DNA of 8,571 nucleotides from UBA5760 sp964649385 (lineage in GTDB: Bacteria; Chloroflexota; Dehalococcoidia; Dehalococcoidales; UBA5760): positions 1 through 8,571 of the forward strand of contig CAZYRA010000051.1 in NCBI GenBank assembly GCA_964649385.1, in the 5' to 3' direction. Below, piece by piece: positions 1-7,030 of the stretch. Position 1 is the stretch's first letter, and the number at the start of each line of letters is the position of its first letter. The notes under the pieces are model-generated. The model was not told the DNA's origin. It saw only the letters and a list, made by a program, of their open reading frames with translations, and ran no database searches. A program made the translations under genes and the position numbers.

Positions 1-298
1 GTAGGGGGAGCTGGATGAAGATGCCGTGAATCCCGTCATCCGCATTAAGCCGCTCAATCTCCTTAAGCAGGTCCGGCTCGGACATGTCTTCGGCGAGCCT
101 TAACATCTCCGCGCGGATGCCTAGTTCGCTAGCCGCCTTTTCCTTGAGCCGAACGTAACTAGCTGACCCCGGGTCCTCACCAACAAGGATTCCGGTGATT
201 CCCGGAATTACCCCCTTCTCTCTGAGGTTTTCCGTTTGCTGTTTAAGCTCTTCCCTTATCTCAGCCGACGTTTTCCTACCGTCAAGTATCGTTGCCAT
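1..298 (-). CDS. folD: FolD copy B, methylene-THF dehydrogenase/cyclohydrolase (partial, N-terminal third)
   Basis: The first 99 codons, translated on the minus strand from an ATG at 298, give the N-terminal catalytic domain of FolD, which interconverts 5,10-methylene-, 5,10-methenyl- and 10-formyl-tetrahydrofolate in the cytosol. Visible landmarks are the opening MATILDGRKTSAEIR, the VGEDPGSASYV segment, the catalytic Tyr48 and Lys52 pair (SYVRLKEKA, equal to Tyr52/Lys56 of human MTHFD1), and GIFIQLPL with Gln96. All visible catalytic positions are therefore intact. The window edge removes the remainder, including the nucleotide-binding domain, so its cofactor preference cannot be judged. 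The ATG follows the stop of FolD copy A by only 2 bases and has no close Shine-Dalgarno sequence (GGAAAGG lies about 14 bases upstream), so translational coupling is likely. It is a diverged paralog of its neighbour, not a recent duplicate. Confidence 0.93.
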   Translation of the reverse strand, partial: MATILDGRKTSAEIREELKQQTENLREKGVIPGITGILVGEDPGSASYVRLKEKAASELGIRAEMLRLAEDMSEPDLLKEIERLNADDGIHGIFIQLPL

Positions 299-300
299 TT

Positions 301-1155
301 TTATTTGCTTAACCTTTCCGCAGCTTCAACAGTGTGAGCCAGCAGTATTGTTGTGGTTACGGCACCAACTCCTCCCGGTACCGGGGTTATCATTCCAGCC
401 ACCTGGCTTACATCATCAAAGTCCATGTCTCCGCTCATTTTACCATCCTCCCCCCTACTCACACCAACGTCAATTACAACAGTGCCCGGGCTTACCATAT
501 CCTTGGTTACCATCTTTGCCCTGCCTACAGCGCTAACCAGAATCTCAGCCCTCTGGTACTCGGCAGCAGACTCGACCGTTTTGTAGTCACAGAGTATTAC
601 AGTTGCCCAGCGGTTTAAAAGCATTATGCCAGCGGTTCTGCCAATATTCCCAGCCCCACCGACAATGACGGCTCGTTTACCATCAATTTCAACCTTATAG
701 CGGTCGAGCAACTCGATAACAGCCGATGGGGTACAGGGGGCAAAGCCATCAGTTTCTCGAGCCATCAGCTTGGCCATACTTATCGGGTTGAGACAGTCGA
801 CATCTTTTTCCGTGGCCAGTAGCTTTAAGATAGCGCCTTCGTTTATCTGCTGGGGCAATGGGCGCTGAATAATAATACCGTGGAACTTGGAGTTATTGTT
901 AAGTTCCTCAACCGTTGCCGCCAGTTTCTCCTGGCTAACGTCCTCAGGCAGGCTAATCGTCTCCGTAAACACGCCAACCTTTTCGCATCCTTTGGCAATA
1001 CCCCGCAGGTAAGACTGTGCAGCCGGGTCTTCGCCAACCATAACTGCTGCCAGGCCGGGTACTATGCCTTTACCCTTCAAATTTTCCACACGTGGTATAA
1101 GTTCACCCCTTATTTGTTCCGCAACCTCTTTACCACTAATAATCTGTGCTGTCAT
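301..1155 (-). CDS. folD: FolD copy A, divergent methylene-THF dehydrogenase lacking the cyclohydrolase lysine
   Basis: A complete 284-residue FolD-family protein of normal length. The N-terminal THF domain shows VGEDPAAQSYLRGIAKG, GIIIQRPLP (Gln97) and EKDVDCLNP (Asp120). The C-terminal Rossmann domain shows PCTPSAV, GKRAVIVGGAGNIGRT, VVIDVGVSRGEDG and ITPVPGGVGAVT. Two features are odd. The catalytic lysine, four residues after the conserved Tyr49, is Ile53. The usual NADP-binding GRSxxVG is GGAGNIG (166-172), followed by an acidic CDYKT (Asp190) instead of CHSxT. By analogy with monofunctional FolD relatives, I infer an NAD-dependent dehydrogenase with little or no cyclohydrolase activity. 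I chose the ATG at 1155 because GGAGG lies 5 bases upstream; the in-frame ATG at 1167 has no Shine-Dalgarno. It lies 102 bases after the cooC stop and 2 bases before the FolD copy B start. Confidence 0.92.
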   Translation of the reverse strand: MTAQIISGKEVAEQIRGELIPRVENLKGKGIVPGLAAVMVGEDPAAQSYLRGIAKGCEKVGVFTETISLPEDVSQEKLAATVEELNNNSKFHGIIIQRPLPQQINEGAILKLLATEKDVDCLNPISMAKLMARETDGFAPCTPSAVIELLDRYKVEIDGKRAVIVGGAGNIGRTAGIMLLNRWATVILCDYKTVESAAEYQRAEILVSAVGRAKMVTKDMVSPGTVVIDVGVSRGEDGKMSGDMDFDDVSQVAGMITPVPGGVGAVTTTILLAHTVEAAERLSK

Positions 1156-1160
1156 TTTCG

Positions 1161-1165
1161 CCTCC
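1161..1165 (-). promoter_or_regulatory. Shine-Dalgarno GGAGG that sets the FolD copy A start
   Basis: GGAGG on the minus strand followed by the 5-base spacer CGAAA and the ATG at 1155. The motif overlaps the upstream in-frame ATG at 1167, which is preceded only by A/T-rich sequence. This favours the downstream start, and the resulting MTAQIISGKEVAEQ matches the typical beginning of FolD proteins. Confidence 0.75.
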
Positions 1166-1195
1166 ATTATATTTTATTTGTTTTTGTCTCAGTTT

Positions 1196-1210
1196 CCGGG
1201 CTTCCCCCGG
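1196..1210 (-). other. Small GC hairpin between cooC and folD copy A
   Basis: A perfect 5-bp stem (CCGGG/CCCGG) with a 5-base loop in the gap of about 100 bases between the CooC stop and FolD start. On the minus (coding) strand it is followed by A-rich sequence and not a U tract, so it does not look like a terminator of the operon. It may be an mRNA processing or stability element, or chance. Confidence 0.3.
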
Positions 1211-1257
1211 TTGTCTTTTGTCTTTTTCGATTAGTCCTCTTTCCTTACAAAGGCAGA

Positions 1258-2013
1258 TCAAGCAAGGAGCTTAGCCATCAAATCATTAACCGCCGTAACC
1301 GCTCTGGAGCTATCGGGTAACTCAAGCAGGGGCTTTAACTCAACATCGCACTGATATACTTCCTCGTCCAGAGGGATCGAAGCTGCCGGCTCAATTTCCA
1401 GCCGGAACAACTCCTTTTCGACAAGAGGGTCTAACTGGGATGGAGCGGGGTTGATTATTACCGACTGCCTCCTTACTCGAAGCTTGAGCTGAGCAACGAT
1501 ATCCTTTATACGAGCAACAGTCCGCACCCCCTTTACCGTAGGGTTAGTGATAATAAGTAATTCATCAACATTCTGGGTGGTTCTCCGCGACAGGTGCTCC
1601 AGTCCAGCCTCATTGTCCATAACCACATAGGCATAGTTACCGGCTAATCTGTCCGCGAATTTCCTTAAGATAAGGTTAGGATAGCAATAGCACTCCGGCC
1701 CCTCACCTCTACCCATCGTCACCAGGTCAAACTTCTCGTTTTCAATAATGACCTCGTTTAGTTTATACTCCAGGTAGACTTCTTTGGTCATTCCCGGAGG
1801 GATTTCTATCTTGTCCCCTTGGAACTTATCGAGAACCAGACCGACCGTCTGTTGAACCTCAAGGCCCAGGCTCTCCCCCAGGTTGGCGTTAGGATCAGCG
1901 TCAATGGCCAGGATTGGCCCGGAACCATTCTCCTTGAGGTAACGGATGATCAGACTGGCTATTGATGTCTTACCGCTGCCACCCTTTCCGGCCAGGGCTA
2001 TCGAGAGAGTCAA
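1258..2013 (-). CDS. cooC: CooC/AcsF-type nickel-insertion ATPase (copy 1)
   Basis: A 251-residue P-loop ATPase of the MinD/ParA (SIMIBI) class that supports nickel insertion into CODH or acetyl-CoA synthase. Visible motifs are the deviant Walker A GKGGSGKTS (9-17), the switch I segment IDADPNANL (37-45), the nickel-binding C-Y-C pair Cys108/Cys110 (ECYCYPN), switch II VVMDNEAGLEHLSRRT (131-145) and ITNPTVKGVRT. The CXC motif at the dimer interface is what separates CooC from ParA and MinD. The start is TTG, sharing bases with the TGA of the upstream RACo gene (TTGA overlap). AAAGGGGGG lies 8 bases upstream inside the RACo 3' end, so the two proteins are translationally coupled. The coupling to RACo suggests work on the ACS/corrinoid branch, but which enzyme it loads cannot be told from sequence alone. 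Confidence 0.9.
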   Translation of the reverse strand: MTLSIALAGKGGSGKTSIASLIIRYLKENGSGPILAIDADPNANLGESLGLEVQQTVGLVLDKFQGDKIEIPPGMTKEVYLEYKLNEVIIENEKFDLVTMGRGEGPECYCYPNLILRKFADRLAGNYAYVVMDNEAGLEHLSRRTTQNVDELLIITNPTVKGVRTVARIKDIVAQLKLRVRRQSVIINPAPSQLDPLVEKELFRLEIEPAASIPLDEEVYQCDVELKPLLELPDSSRAVTAVNDLMAKLLA

Positions 2014-3998
2014 ACCATTAACCCCCCTTTCGTTTTACTATCCGCTGGTCGAGCTAGTCTCCTGCTCACATTGGGAAACGCATCTGCATGGGTGTGGGGT
2101 AAGAAGAGAGCAGCGACGTAGTGGTGCATAAAATCGGCGCTTTCGCTAAGTTCGAAGTTAGTCATCATCATAGCCACTTTCCTGGCATCATCAAGCAGGT
2201 CGGTAGAGAAGGAGACCAGTCTGCTCCCGGTCAGAGAACCATTGCCAACAAAGACAAACCTATCCCGGGGAATGTCGGGAAGGAGTCCGATGGTAATACT
2301 ATTTTCAATGTCGAGGTGACTGCCGAAGGCGCCGGCGATAATTACCTGTTCCAGGTCGGCGCAGGCAATCCCAACACTCCTGGTCAGTGTCTGGCAACCG
2401 GCATACATCGCCGCCTTGGCCCGGATGAGATTGTCAATATCCACCTCGGTGATAACGATATCTTTATCAATCTGAGTCTCTCCCGCTCGGGAAAGGACAT
2501 ATTCGTAGCCATCGCTACCTTCCCTGATTCTATTGGTAGCGAGGTCGGTGTTAAATTTGCCGTTCTGGCCGATAACCTTAGCTTCAAGCAGCCTGGCAAT
2601 AATATTCAGCAGGCCCGAACCGCAGATTCCCTTAGGTTTTGCTCCTCCTATAGTATGAACCTCCGGCTCCAGGTCCGGTAGGCTGATATCAAAGTCTTCA
2701 ATCGCTCCGGTAGTGGCTATCATACCGTGCTTTATACCACCACCTTCAAAGGCGGGGCCAGCCGAGCAGGCGGTGGTTACCATCCAGTCTGAATTACCAA
2801 TCACTATTTCTCCATTAGTACCGATGTCCATATAGAGCGTAAGTTTTTCCCTCTGGTGTATTCCGGCTGCCACCACCCCAGAGACAATGTCACCGCCAAC
2901 ATAGCTAGATACCGAGGGGAAGGGGAAGAGATGGACATACTTTACCACATTGATGCCCAGGGATCTTGCCACTACCGGTGGGGAGAAGGTGGCTGCTGGG
3001 GTATAAGGAGCTAACCGGATATATTTAGGGTTGATGCCAAGCAGGATATGGGTCATTGTGGTATTACCGGCAATAGTCACATGCCCGATGCCTTCTATCT
3101 TGGTCTGGCTCTGGGCCAGCAGTTCATCGATAATCTGATTGATGCCAGCCACCACGGCTTGCTGCAGCTTCTTAAGACCACCCGGTTTCTGACAGTAGGC
3201 GATACGGGTAATAACATCTGCCCCGTAGCCTATTTGCCTGTTGTAGGTCATAGCTTCGGCTATAACCTTACCCCGGTTCAGATCCAGCAGCTGTCCGCAG
3301 ATGGTAGTTGTCCCGATGTCGAAGGCTAACGAAAAGAGCTTTTGGCTGGTGTTTCCCGGTTCTATGTTTATTATTGTGGGCTTGCGCTTGTCAGCTTTTG
3401 TCTTGACCGCCTTGACCAGGGTAGTGGCGGTGACCCGATACTTTTTCCTGCGCAGGACCCGGGGTAGCTTTCTTACTACATCAAGGTCTACTCCGGTATA
3501 GTTAAGGCTGCACTGCTTCTTTAAGCCCCTTAACAACCGAGACAGGTCCGAGGTATTATCCGCTGAGGTTGGCGGTGGTAATTCGATATAACATTTGCTT
3601 AGGGGGGGCTTAAACCTCCAACCGGTAGCTATCGCCTCAGCAGGACCGGCAGCGCTGGTCGCCATCTTTATCTCCCGGCTGACTACCGCTGTCTCCAACC
3701 TTGACTCTACCGGGATATTAACAGCCAAATCGGTGAGCACTCTGCTCTGACAGGACTGCCGAATACCCTGCCCCCACTCTTCCTGAGAGAGCTTCTCGCT
3801 ACGACTACTCTCCACCTCCCCCTTTTCAATCAGGACCTTACAGGTGCCACAGACACCGGCTCCCCCACAGGAAGCGTTAATATGCACACCAGCATCGATG
3901 GCCGCTTGGAGCAGGCTAGCCCCCCTCTCCACGACAACATCAACATTATCAGGTTCAAAATGAACCCTCACTTGTTTACAGGTCGTATCTTTCTTCAT
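2010..3998 (-). CDS. RACo-type ATP-dependent reductive activator of a corrinoid protein
   Basis: A 662-residue protein with the full RACo layout. An N-terminal plant-type [2Fe-2S] ferredoxin domain has Cys44, Cys50, Cys53 and Cys83 (C-x5-C-x2-C-x29-C). A linker and middle region run to about residue 220. The ASKHA ATPase domain follows, with DIGTTT (227-232), IAGNTTMTHILLG (309-321), MDIGTNGE (390-397), GPAFEGGGIKHG (414-425), KGICGSG (456-462) and IIAGAFGSHLD (553-563). It ends in the family's SADFM...VAALFLPHT tail. RACo restores the accidentally oxidised Co(II) corrinoid iron-sulfur protein to Co(I) using ATP. Close relatives activate O-demethylase or methyltransferase corrinoid proteins, so the target is inferred from the fhs/folD/cooC context. 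It starts at ATG 3998, with GGAG 4 bases upstream, 32 bases after the fhs stop. Its stop overlaps the cooC start. Confidence 0.92.
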   Translation of the reverse strand: MKKDTTCKQVRVHFEPDNVDVVVERGASLLQAAIDAGVHINASCGGAGVCGTCKVLIEKGEVESSRSEKLSQEEWGQGIRQSCQSRVLTDLAVNIPVESRLETAVVSREIKMATSAAGPAEAIATGWRFKPPLSKCYIELPPPTSADNTSDLSRLLRGLKKQCSLNYTGVDLDVVRKLPRVLRRKKYRVTATTLVKAVKTKADKRKPTIINIEPGNTSQKLFSLAFDIGTTTICGQLLDLNRGKVIAEAMTYNRQIGYGADVITRIAYCQKPGGLKKLQQAVVAGINQIIDELLAQSQTKIEGIGHVTIAGNTTMTHILLGINPKYIRLAPYTPAATFSPPVVARSLGINVVKYVHLFPFPSVSSYVGGDIVSGVVAAGIHQREKLTLYMDIGTNGEIVIGNSDWMVTTACSAGPAFEGGGIKHGMIATTGAIEDFDISLPDLEPEVHTIGGAKPKGICGSGLLNIIARLLEAKVIGQNGKFNTDLATNRIREGSDGYEYVLSRAGETQIDKDIVITEVDIDNLIRAKAAMYAGCQTLTRSVGIACADLEQVIIAGAFGSHLDIENSITIGLLPDIPRDRFVFVGNGSLTGSRLVSFSTDLLDDARKVAMMMTNFELSESADFMHHYVAALFLPHTHADAFPNVSRRLARPADSKTKGGLMV
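2022..2030 (-). promoter_or_regulatory. Purine-rich ribosome binding site for the TTG-started cooC
   Basis: AAAGGGGGG on the minus strand, 8 bases before the TTG at 2013. It lies within the last codons of the RACo gene. It supports TTG as the true start: the nearby ATG at 2018 is the penultimate codon of RACo, in another frame, and runs directly into a stop. Confidence 0.6.
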
Positions 3999-4030
3999 CT
4001 AACTCCAATGTTATCAAGAGCCAGGAGTAA

Positions 4031-5794
4031 TCAAAAGAGACCCATTACCTTGCCTGTATTAACGTCGACATCGACCTTTCTAAAGGCAGGGTTAGAAGAG
4101 GTTCCCGGCATCAGGCTAATGGCGCCGGCACAGGGACAAAGGAATTTGGCACCGGAGTAAATCAGTATGTCACGAATGGGTAGAGTCCATCCCTTGGGAA
4201 CACCCTTCAAGGCCGGGTTATGCGTGAGGCTGAGATGGGTCTTTACCATCATAGTAGCGTACTCATCATATTTAGCATCAGCCTCAAACCGCTTGGCCTT
4301 AGCCTCAGCCTCAGGAGACCAGGCTACGCCATCGGCACCGTAGACTACTTTGGCAATTTTTTCCACCCGTTCCCTTAGTTTCATTTCGTTGGGATAGAGG
4401 AAGCGAAACTCATTTTCCTCATCACAAGCTTCCTTGACCACATCAGCCAGCTCCAAAGCACCATCGCCACCATCTGCCCAGTGGGTAGATACCGCGCAGC
4501 GCGCCCCTGCTGCCTCGGCTGCTTTTCTCACCATAGCAATCTCATCCCTGGTATCGGTGTGGAAGCAGTTGATGCACACCACCGGGTTGATGCCAGACTT
4601 TCGAATAACGTCGATAAGGTGCAGCATATTGGGTAAGCCCTTCTCGAGAAGCCCCAGGTCCTCTTTGGTGTAGGCTTCAGGCAATGGTAGACCGGCAACC
4701 ACCTTAGGGCCGCCGCCGTGCATCTTCAGCGCCCGAATGGTGGTAGTAAGCACCGAGACATGCGGCTTGAGTCCACTGTAGCGACATTTGACATTCCAGA
4801 ACTTCTCAAAGCCGATATCGGCGGCAAAACCGCTCTCGGTAACGTGGTAGTCAAACATCTTGAGCCCGATGCGATCGGCTATGATGGAGGACTGGCCTAC
4901 CGCAATATTAGCAAAGGGACCAGCATGAACCATACACGGCTGGTACTCTACTGTGCTGCACAGCGTGGGGTTGATGGTGTTGCGCATCCAGGCGGTCATA
5001 GCACCGCCCACTCCCAGGTCACCAGTGGTAACCGGGTTGCCTTTCTTATCGTAGGCTACGGTGATGTTGTCCATTCTTTCCCGCAGGTCGGCTAGATCTT
5101 TGACGATAGACAGCATAGCCATCAACTCGGAACCGACAGCGATGCCAAATTTGGACTGCATGGTAAAGCCGTCCGCACGGCCACCGAGGCCGATTACGAT
5201 GTTACGCAGGCTCTGCGCACAAAAGTCCATAATCCAGCCCATCTCGACCCGGGTGGGGTCAACATCCAGACGGCGCATCTTAGTCAGCCTGGCCAGTTGC
5301 TCATCATCATAGTTGCGCTCGTGCTGCATCCTGGCGGTAAGGGCAACCATAGCCAGGTTATGGGCATTCATAATATCGTTGATATCACCGGTGAGCCCCA
5401 TAGAGAACTCGGTCAGGGGAATCAGTAGAGCGTTACCACCACCGGCGGCAGTGCCCTTGATATTCATGGTGGGGCCACCCGAGGGCTGGCGGAGACAACC
5501 GCCTACGTTCAGGCCTCGCTTGCCCATGCCCTCCATAAGTCCGCACGAAGTGGTACTCTTACCTTCTCCCAATGGCGTCGGCGTTATGGCGGTTACTTCA
5601 ATGTATTTGCCGTCCGGTTTATCCTTGAGACGTTCAATGATCTTCATGAAGTCAAGCTTGCACAGTCTTCCGTAGGGAATAACCTCATCCTTTTCCAGTT
5701 TCAGCCTTTCCCGCCACTCCTCAGGAGTGGGCATATTCTCCTCAGCTGCCTCTGAGATTTGCCAGTCCTTCATTTCTACCGCGTTGTAAGCCAT
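4031..5794 (-). CDS. fhs: Formate--tetrahydrofolate ligase (10-formyl-THF synthetase)
   Basis: A 587-residue cytosolic enzyme that condenses formate and THF at the cost of ATP to give 10-formyl-THF, the entry step of the methyl branch of the Wood-Ljungdahl pathway. The P-loop is TPTPLGEGKSTT (71-82). It is followed by GGCLRQPSGGPTMNIKGTAAGGG (97-119), LTGDINDIMNAHNL, FTMQSKFGIAVGSELMA, HAGPFANIAVGQSSI (289-303), VTESGFAADIGFEKF and the C-terminal LMPGTSSNPAF. It is about 30 residues longer than the usual 555-560-residue bacterial enzyme. It reads RQPSGGP and NIAVGQSS where typical enzymes have REPSLGP and NIAHGCNS, so it belongs to a diverged branch, but no gap or frameshift is seen. A strong AAGGAGG lies 4 bases before the ATG. 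It is followed by RACo after 32 bases, and a 171-base leader separates it from the upstream cooC. Confidence 0.97.
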   Translation of the reverse strand: MAYNAVEMKDWQISEAAEENMPTPEEWRERLKLEKDEVIPYGRLCKLDFMKIIERLKDKPDGKYIEVTAITPTPLGEGKSTTSCGLMEGMGKRGLNVGGCLRQPSGGPTMNIKGTAAGGGNALLIPLTEFSMGLTGDINDIMNAHNLAMVALTARMQHERNYDDEQLARLTKMRRLDVDPTRVEMGWIMDFCAQSLRNIVIGLGGRADGFTMQSKFGIAVGSELMAMLSIVKDLADLRERMDNITVAYDKKGNPVTTGDLGVGGAMTAWMRNTINPTLCSTVEYQPCMVHAGPFANIAVGQSSIIADRIGLKMFDYHVTESGFAADIGFEKFWNVKCRYSGLKPHVSVLTTTIRALKMHGGGPKVVAGLPLPEAYTKEDLGLLEKGLPNMLHLIDVIRKSGINPVVCINCFHTDTRDEIAMVRKAAEAAGARCAVSTHWADGGDGALELADVVKEACDEENEFRFLYPNEMKLRERVEKIAKVVYGADGVAWSPEAEAKAKRFEADAKYDEYATMMVKTHLSLTHNPALKGVPKGWTLPIRDILIYSGAKFLCPCAGAISLMPGTSSNPAFRKVDVDVNTGKVMGLF

Positions 5795-5904
5795 TGTCCC
5801 TCCTTAAAAAATTCCATGACTTTATGTTTGGTTCTGCTTATAGAAACTTCTAATGGGCTACTTCTTCTGATCCCCTCTTATTCTCTGTTGCACCGAGTGA
5901 TAGA

Positions 5905-5928
5905 TAGCCTACAATAGAAAGGTAGCTA
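5905..5928 (-). other. Imperfect stem-loop in the fhs leader
   Basis: In the 171-base gap between the cooC stop and fhs, TAGCTAC pairs with GTAGGCTA with one bulged G around a 9-base loop. No U tract follows on the minus strand, so a terminator is not supported. I see no clear -35/-10 pair for an fhs-specific promoter and no recognisable riboswitch in this gap. The remainder (5795-5904 and 5929-5965) holds the fhs Shine-Dalgarno (5799-5805) and nothing else I can name. Confidence 0.25.
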
Positions 5929-5965
5929 GGGTTTCACCTCCCCGAACCTTACCCTTTATTCACTT

Positions 5966-6754
5966 TTATCTTTTATTATTCTCGCTATCGTCTGTCGAAA
6001 GTAATGACTGATAGATATTACTCACCTCCCGGTTAACCAGTGGGCTGGCGTCAAGAACAGGAAGGTTAGCCATCTCTGCTTCCACCACTGCCCGATCATA
6101 GGGGATAAAGCCGAGCAGCTTGAAGCCGACCAGGCTTGCTGCTAGCTGTTCCTTATCCTGCCGGTCTCGAATCTTATTGCCGACCACAGCGATATTCTCC
6201 AAACCGATATCTTCGGCCAGCTTACTAATCCGGTGGGCCGTATCAATACTCAACTTGCCCGGTTCCACTACTATAATCAGCCTGTCCACTGCTCTGGCTG
6301 TCCCCCGGGCCAGGTGTTCTATTCCAGCCTCCATATCCAGAACAACCACCTCATCCCTCTGCACAAGTAGGTGGGCAAGCAAGGCCTGTAACAAAACACC
6401 CTCCGGACAGTAGCAGCCGGTGCCACCCCTTTTAATCCGCCCCATTACCATTAACCTGATGCCGTTATGTTGCAGGGAATACTTTTCCGGCAGGTCGTCG
6501 ACCTTGGGGTTTAATTTGAAGAAGGATGCCGCCTGCCCGGGTCTTGCTCCTGTCCTTTCCTCAATGAGGTTACTCAACTCGGATATCGGGGTTATCTCTT
6601 CCGGGTGCGGAAAATTGAGAGTGGCTGCCAAGTTAGCATCAGGGTCAGCATCGATAGCGATAACCGAGTATCCTGCCTGGGCGAACTCCTTGCAGAGCAT
6701 AGCGGATAGCAGGGTCTTTCCCACTCCGCCTTTACCACTAATAGCAATCTTCAT
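5966..6754 (-). CDS. cooC: CooC-type nickel-insertion ATPase (copy 2)
   Basis: A 262-residue member of the same MinD/ParA-class family. It has the P-loop GKGGVGKT (7-14), switch I IDADPDANL (34-42), GRIKRGGTGCYCPEG with the nickel-ligand candidates Cys114 and Cys116, and switch II VVLDMEAGIEHLARGT (137-152), then VDRLIIVVEPGKLSIDTA. The arrangement is the standard CooC one: ATP-driven dimerisation with the CXC pairs meeting at the interface to carry Ni for CODH. The RGGTGCYCPEG context differs from copy 1 (GEGPECYCYPN), so the two are distinct subtypes, possibly serving CODH and ACS separately (inference). The ATG at 6754 has TAAGG 6 bases upstream. It is the first gene of the minus-strand block in this window, next to a divergent promoter region. 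Confidence 0.93.
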   Translation of the reverse strand: MKIAISGKGGVGKTLLSAMLCKEFAQAGYSVIAIDADPDANLAATLNFPHPEEITPISELSNLIEERTGARPGQAASFFKLNPKVDDLPEKYSLQHNGIRLMVMGRIKRGGTGCYCPEGVLLQALLAHLLVQRDEVVVLDMEAGIEHLARGTARAVDRLIIVVEPGKLSIDTAHRISKLAEDIGLENIAVVGNKIRDRQDKEQLAASLVGFKLLGFIPYDRAVVEAEMANLPVLDASPLVNREVSNIYQSLLSTDDSENNKR

Positions 6755-6868
6755 TGAAAACCTTACCCTGGAACAAATCTAGAACCGAGATCTGCTGGAA
6801 AGAGTGCTTAGCCTAGTTAGCTACATAAGTAGCATGCAATAAGTGAGATGTTAGCCTTTACCTTGATT

Positions 6869-6898
6869 ATTTTACCAGTCAACAAAATTAAAAGTCAA
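6869..6898 (-). promoter_or_regulatory. Candidate sigma70-type promoter for cooC copy 2 and downstream genes
   Basis: Minus strand TTGACT (6893-6898), an 18-base spacer, and TAAAAT (6869-6874). Each hexamer is one mismatch from consensus. The -35 lies inside the first copy of the 20-bp repeat. Transcription would begin near 6862, leaving a leader of about 108 bases before the ATG at 6754. Two further TTGACT hexamers occur at 6877-6882 and 6916-6921, so the exact -35 is uncertain. Confidence 0.45.
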
Positions 6899-6929
6899 TG
6901 ATTTGTATGATTAAAAGTCAATGATTTGT
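6887..6929. repeat. Tandem direct repeat, two perfect 20-bp copies (period 23)
   Basis: ATTAAAAGTCAATGATTTGT occurs at 6887-6906 and again at 6910-6929, separated by ATG. A period of 23 bp is about two helical turns, so a protein bound to both copies would sit on the same face of the DNA. The repeats overlap the predicted -35 of the minus-strand promoter and lie just upstream of the plus-strand -35, which fits an operator for a shared regulator. No binding protein can be named. Confidence 0.85.
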
Positions 6930-6946
6930 GCTGGTCATTGCCAGCC

Positions 6947-6975
6947 TTGACAAAACTCTAGCGCTCAATTAAAGT
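6947..6975 (+). promoter_or_regulatory. Candidate sigma70-type promoter for the PPC-domain gene
   Basis: A perfect -35 TTGACA (6947-6952), a 17-base spacer and TAAAGT (6970-6975, 4 of 6 matches). Transcription would start near 6982, giving a leader of about 92 bases before the ATG at 7074. Confidence 0.5.
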
Positions 6976-7030
6976 GTCGGTTACCGGTTTGCGTCGATTG
7001 TCCTAACGGTTTGTGCTTGCACTTGGGGTG

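Noticed and set aside
1196..1230. CCGGG hairpin followed by a T-rich tract on the plus strand, as a terminator
   Set aside because: There is no plus-strand gene to terminate here, and on the minus strand no U tract follows the stem.
880..1320. A 146-codon plus-strand frame across the start of FolD copy A and the cooC end
   Set aside because: Antisense to two well-supported genes, with no recognisable protein features.
2043..2056. TATCCGCTGGTCGA, also present near 7524-7537
   Set aside because: A single shared 14-mer in a window of this size is within reach of chance. One copy is in the RACo coding sequence and the flanks do not match, so it is not called a repeat or attachment site.
2121..2681. 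A 186-codon open frame on the plus strand
   Set aside because: It lies wholly antisense to the RACo ASKHA domain, whose motifs are unmistakable. It resembles no family and has no convincing ribosome binding site.
5795..5965. Possible fhs-specific promoter or folate riboswitch in the 171-base leader
   Set aside because: No paired -35/-10 at acceptable spacing and no recognisable riboswitch core could be found, only a weak bulged stem-loop.
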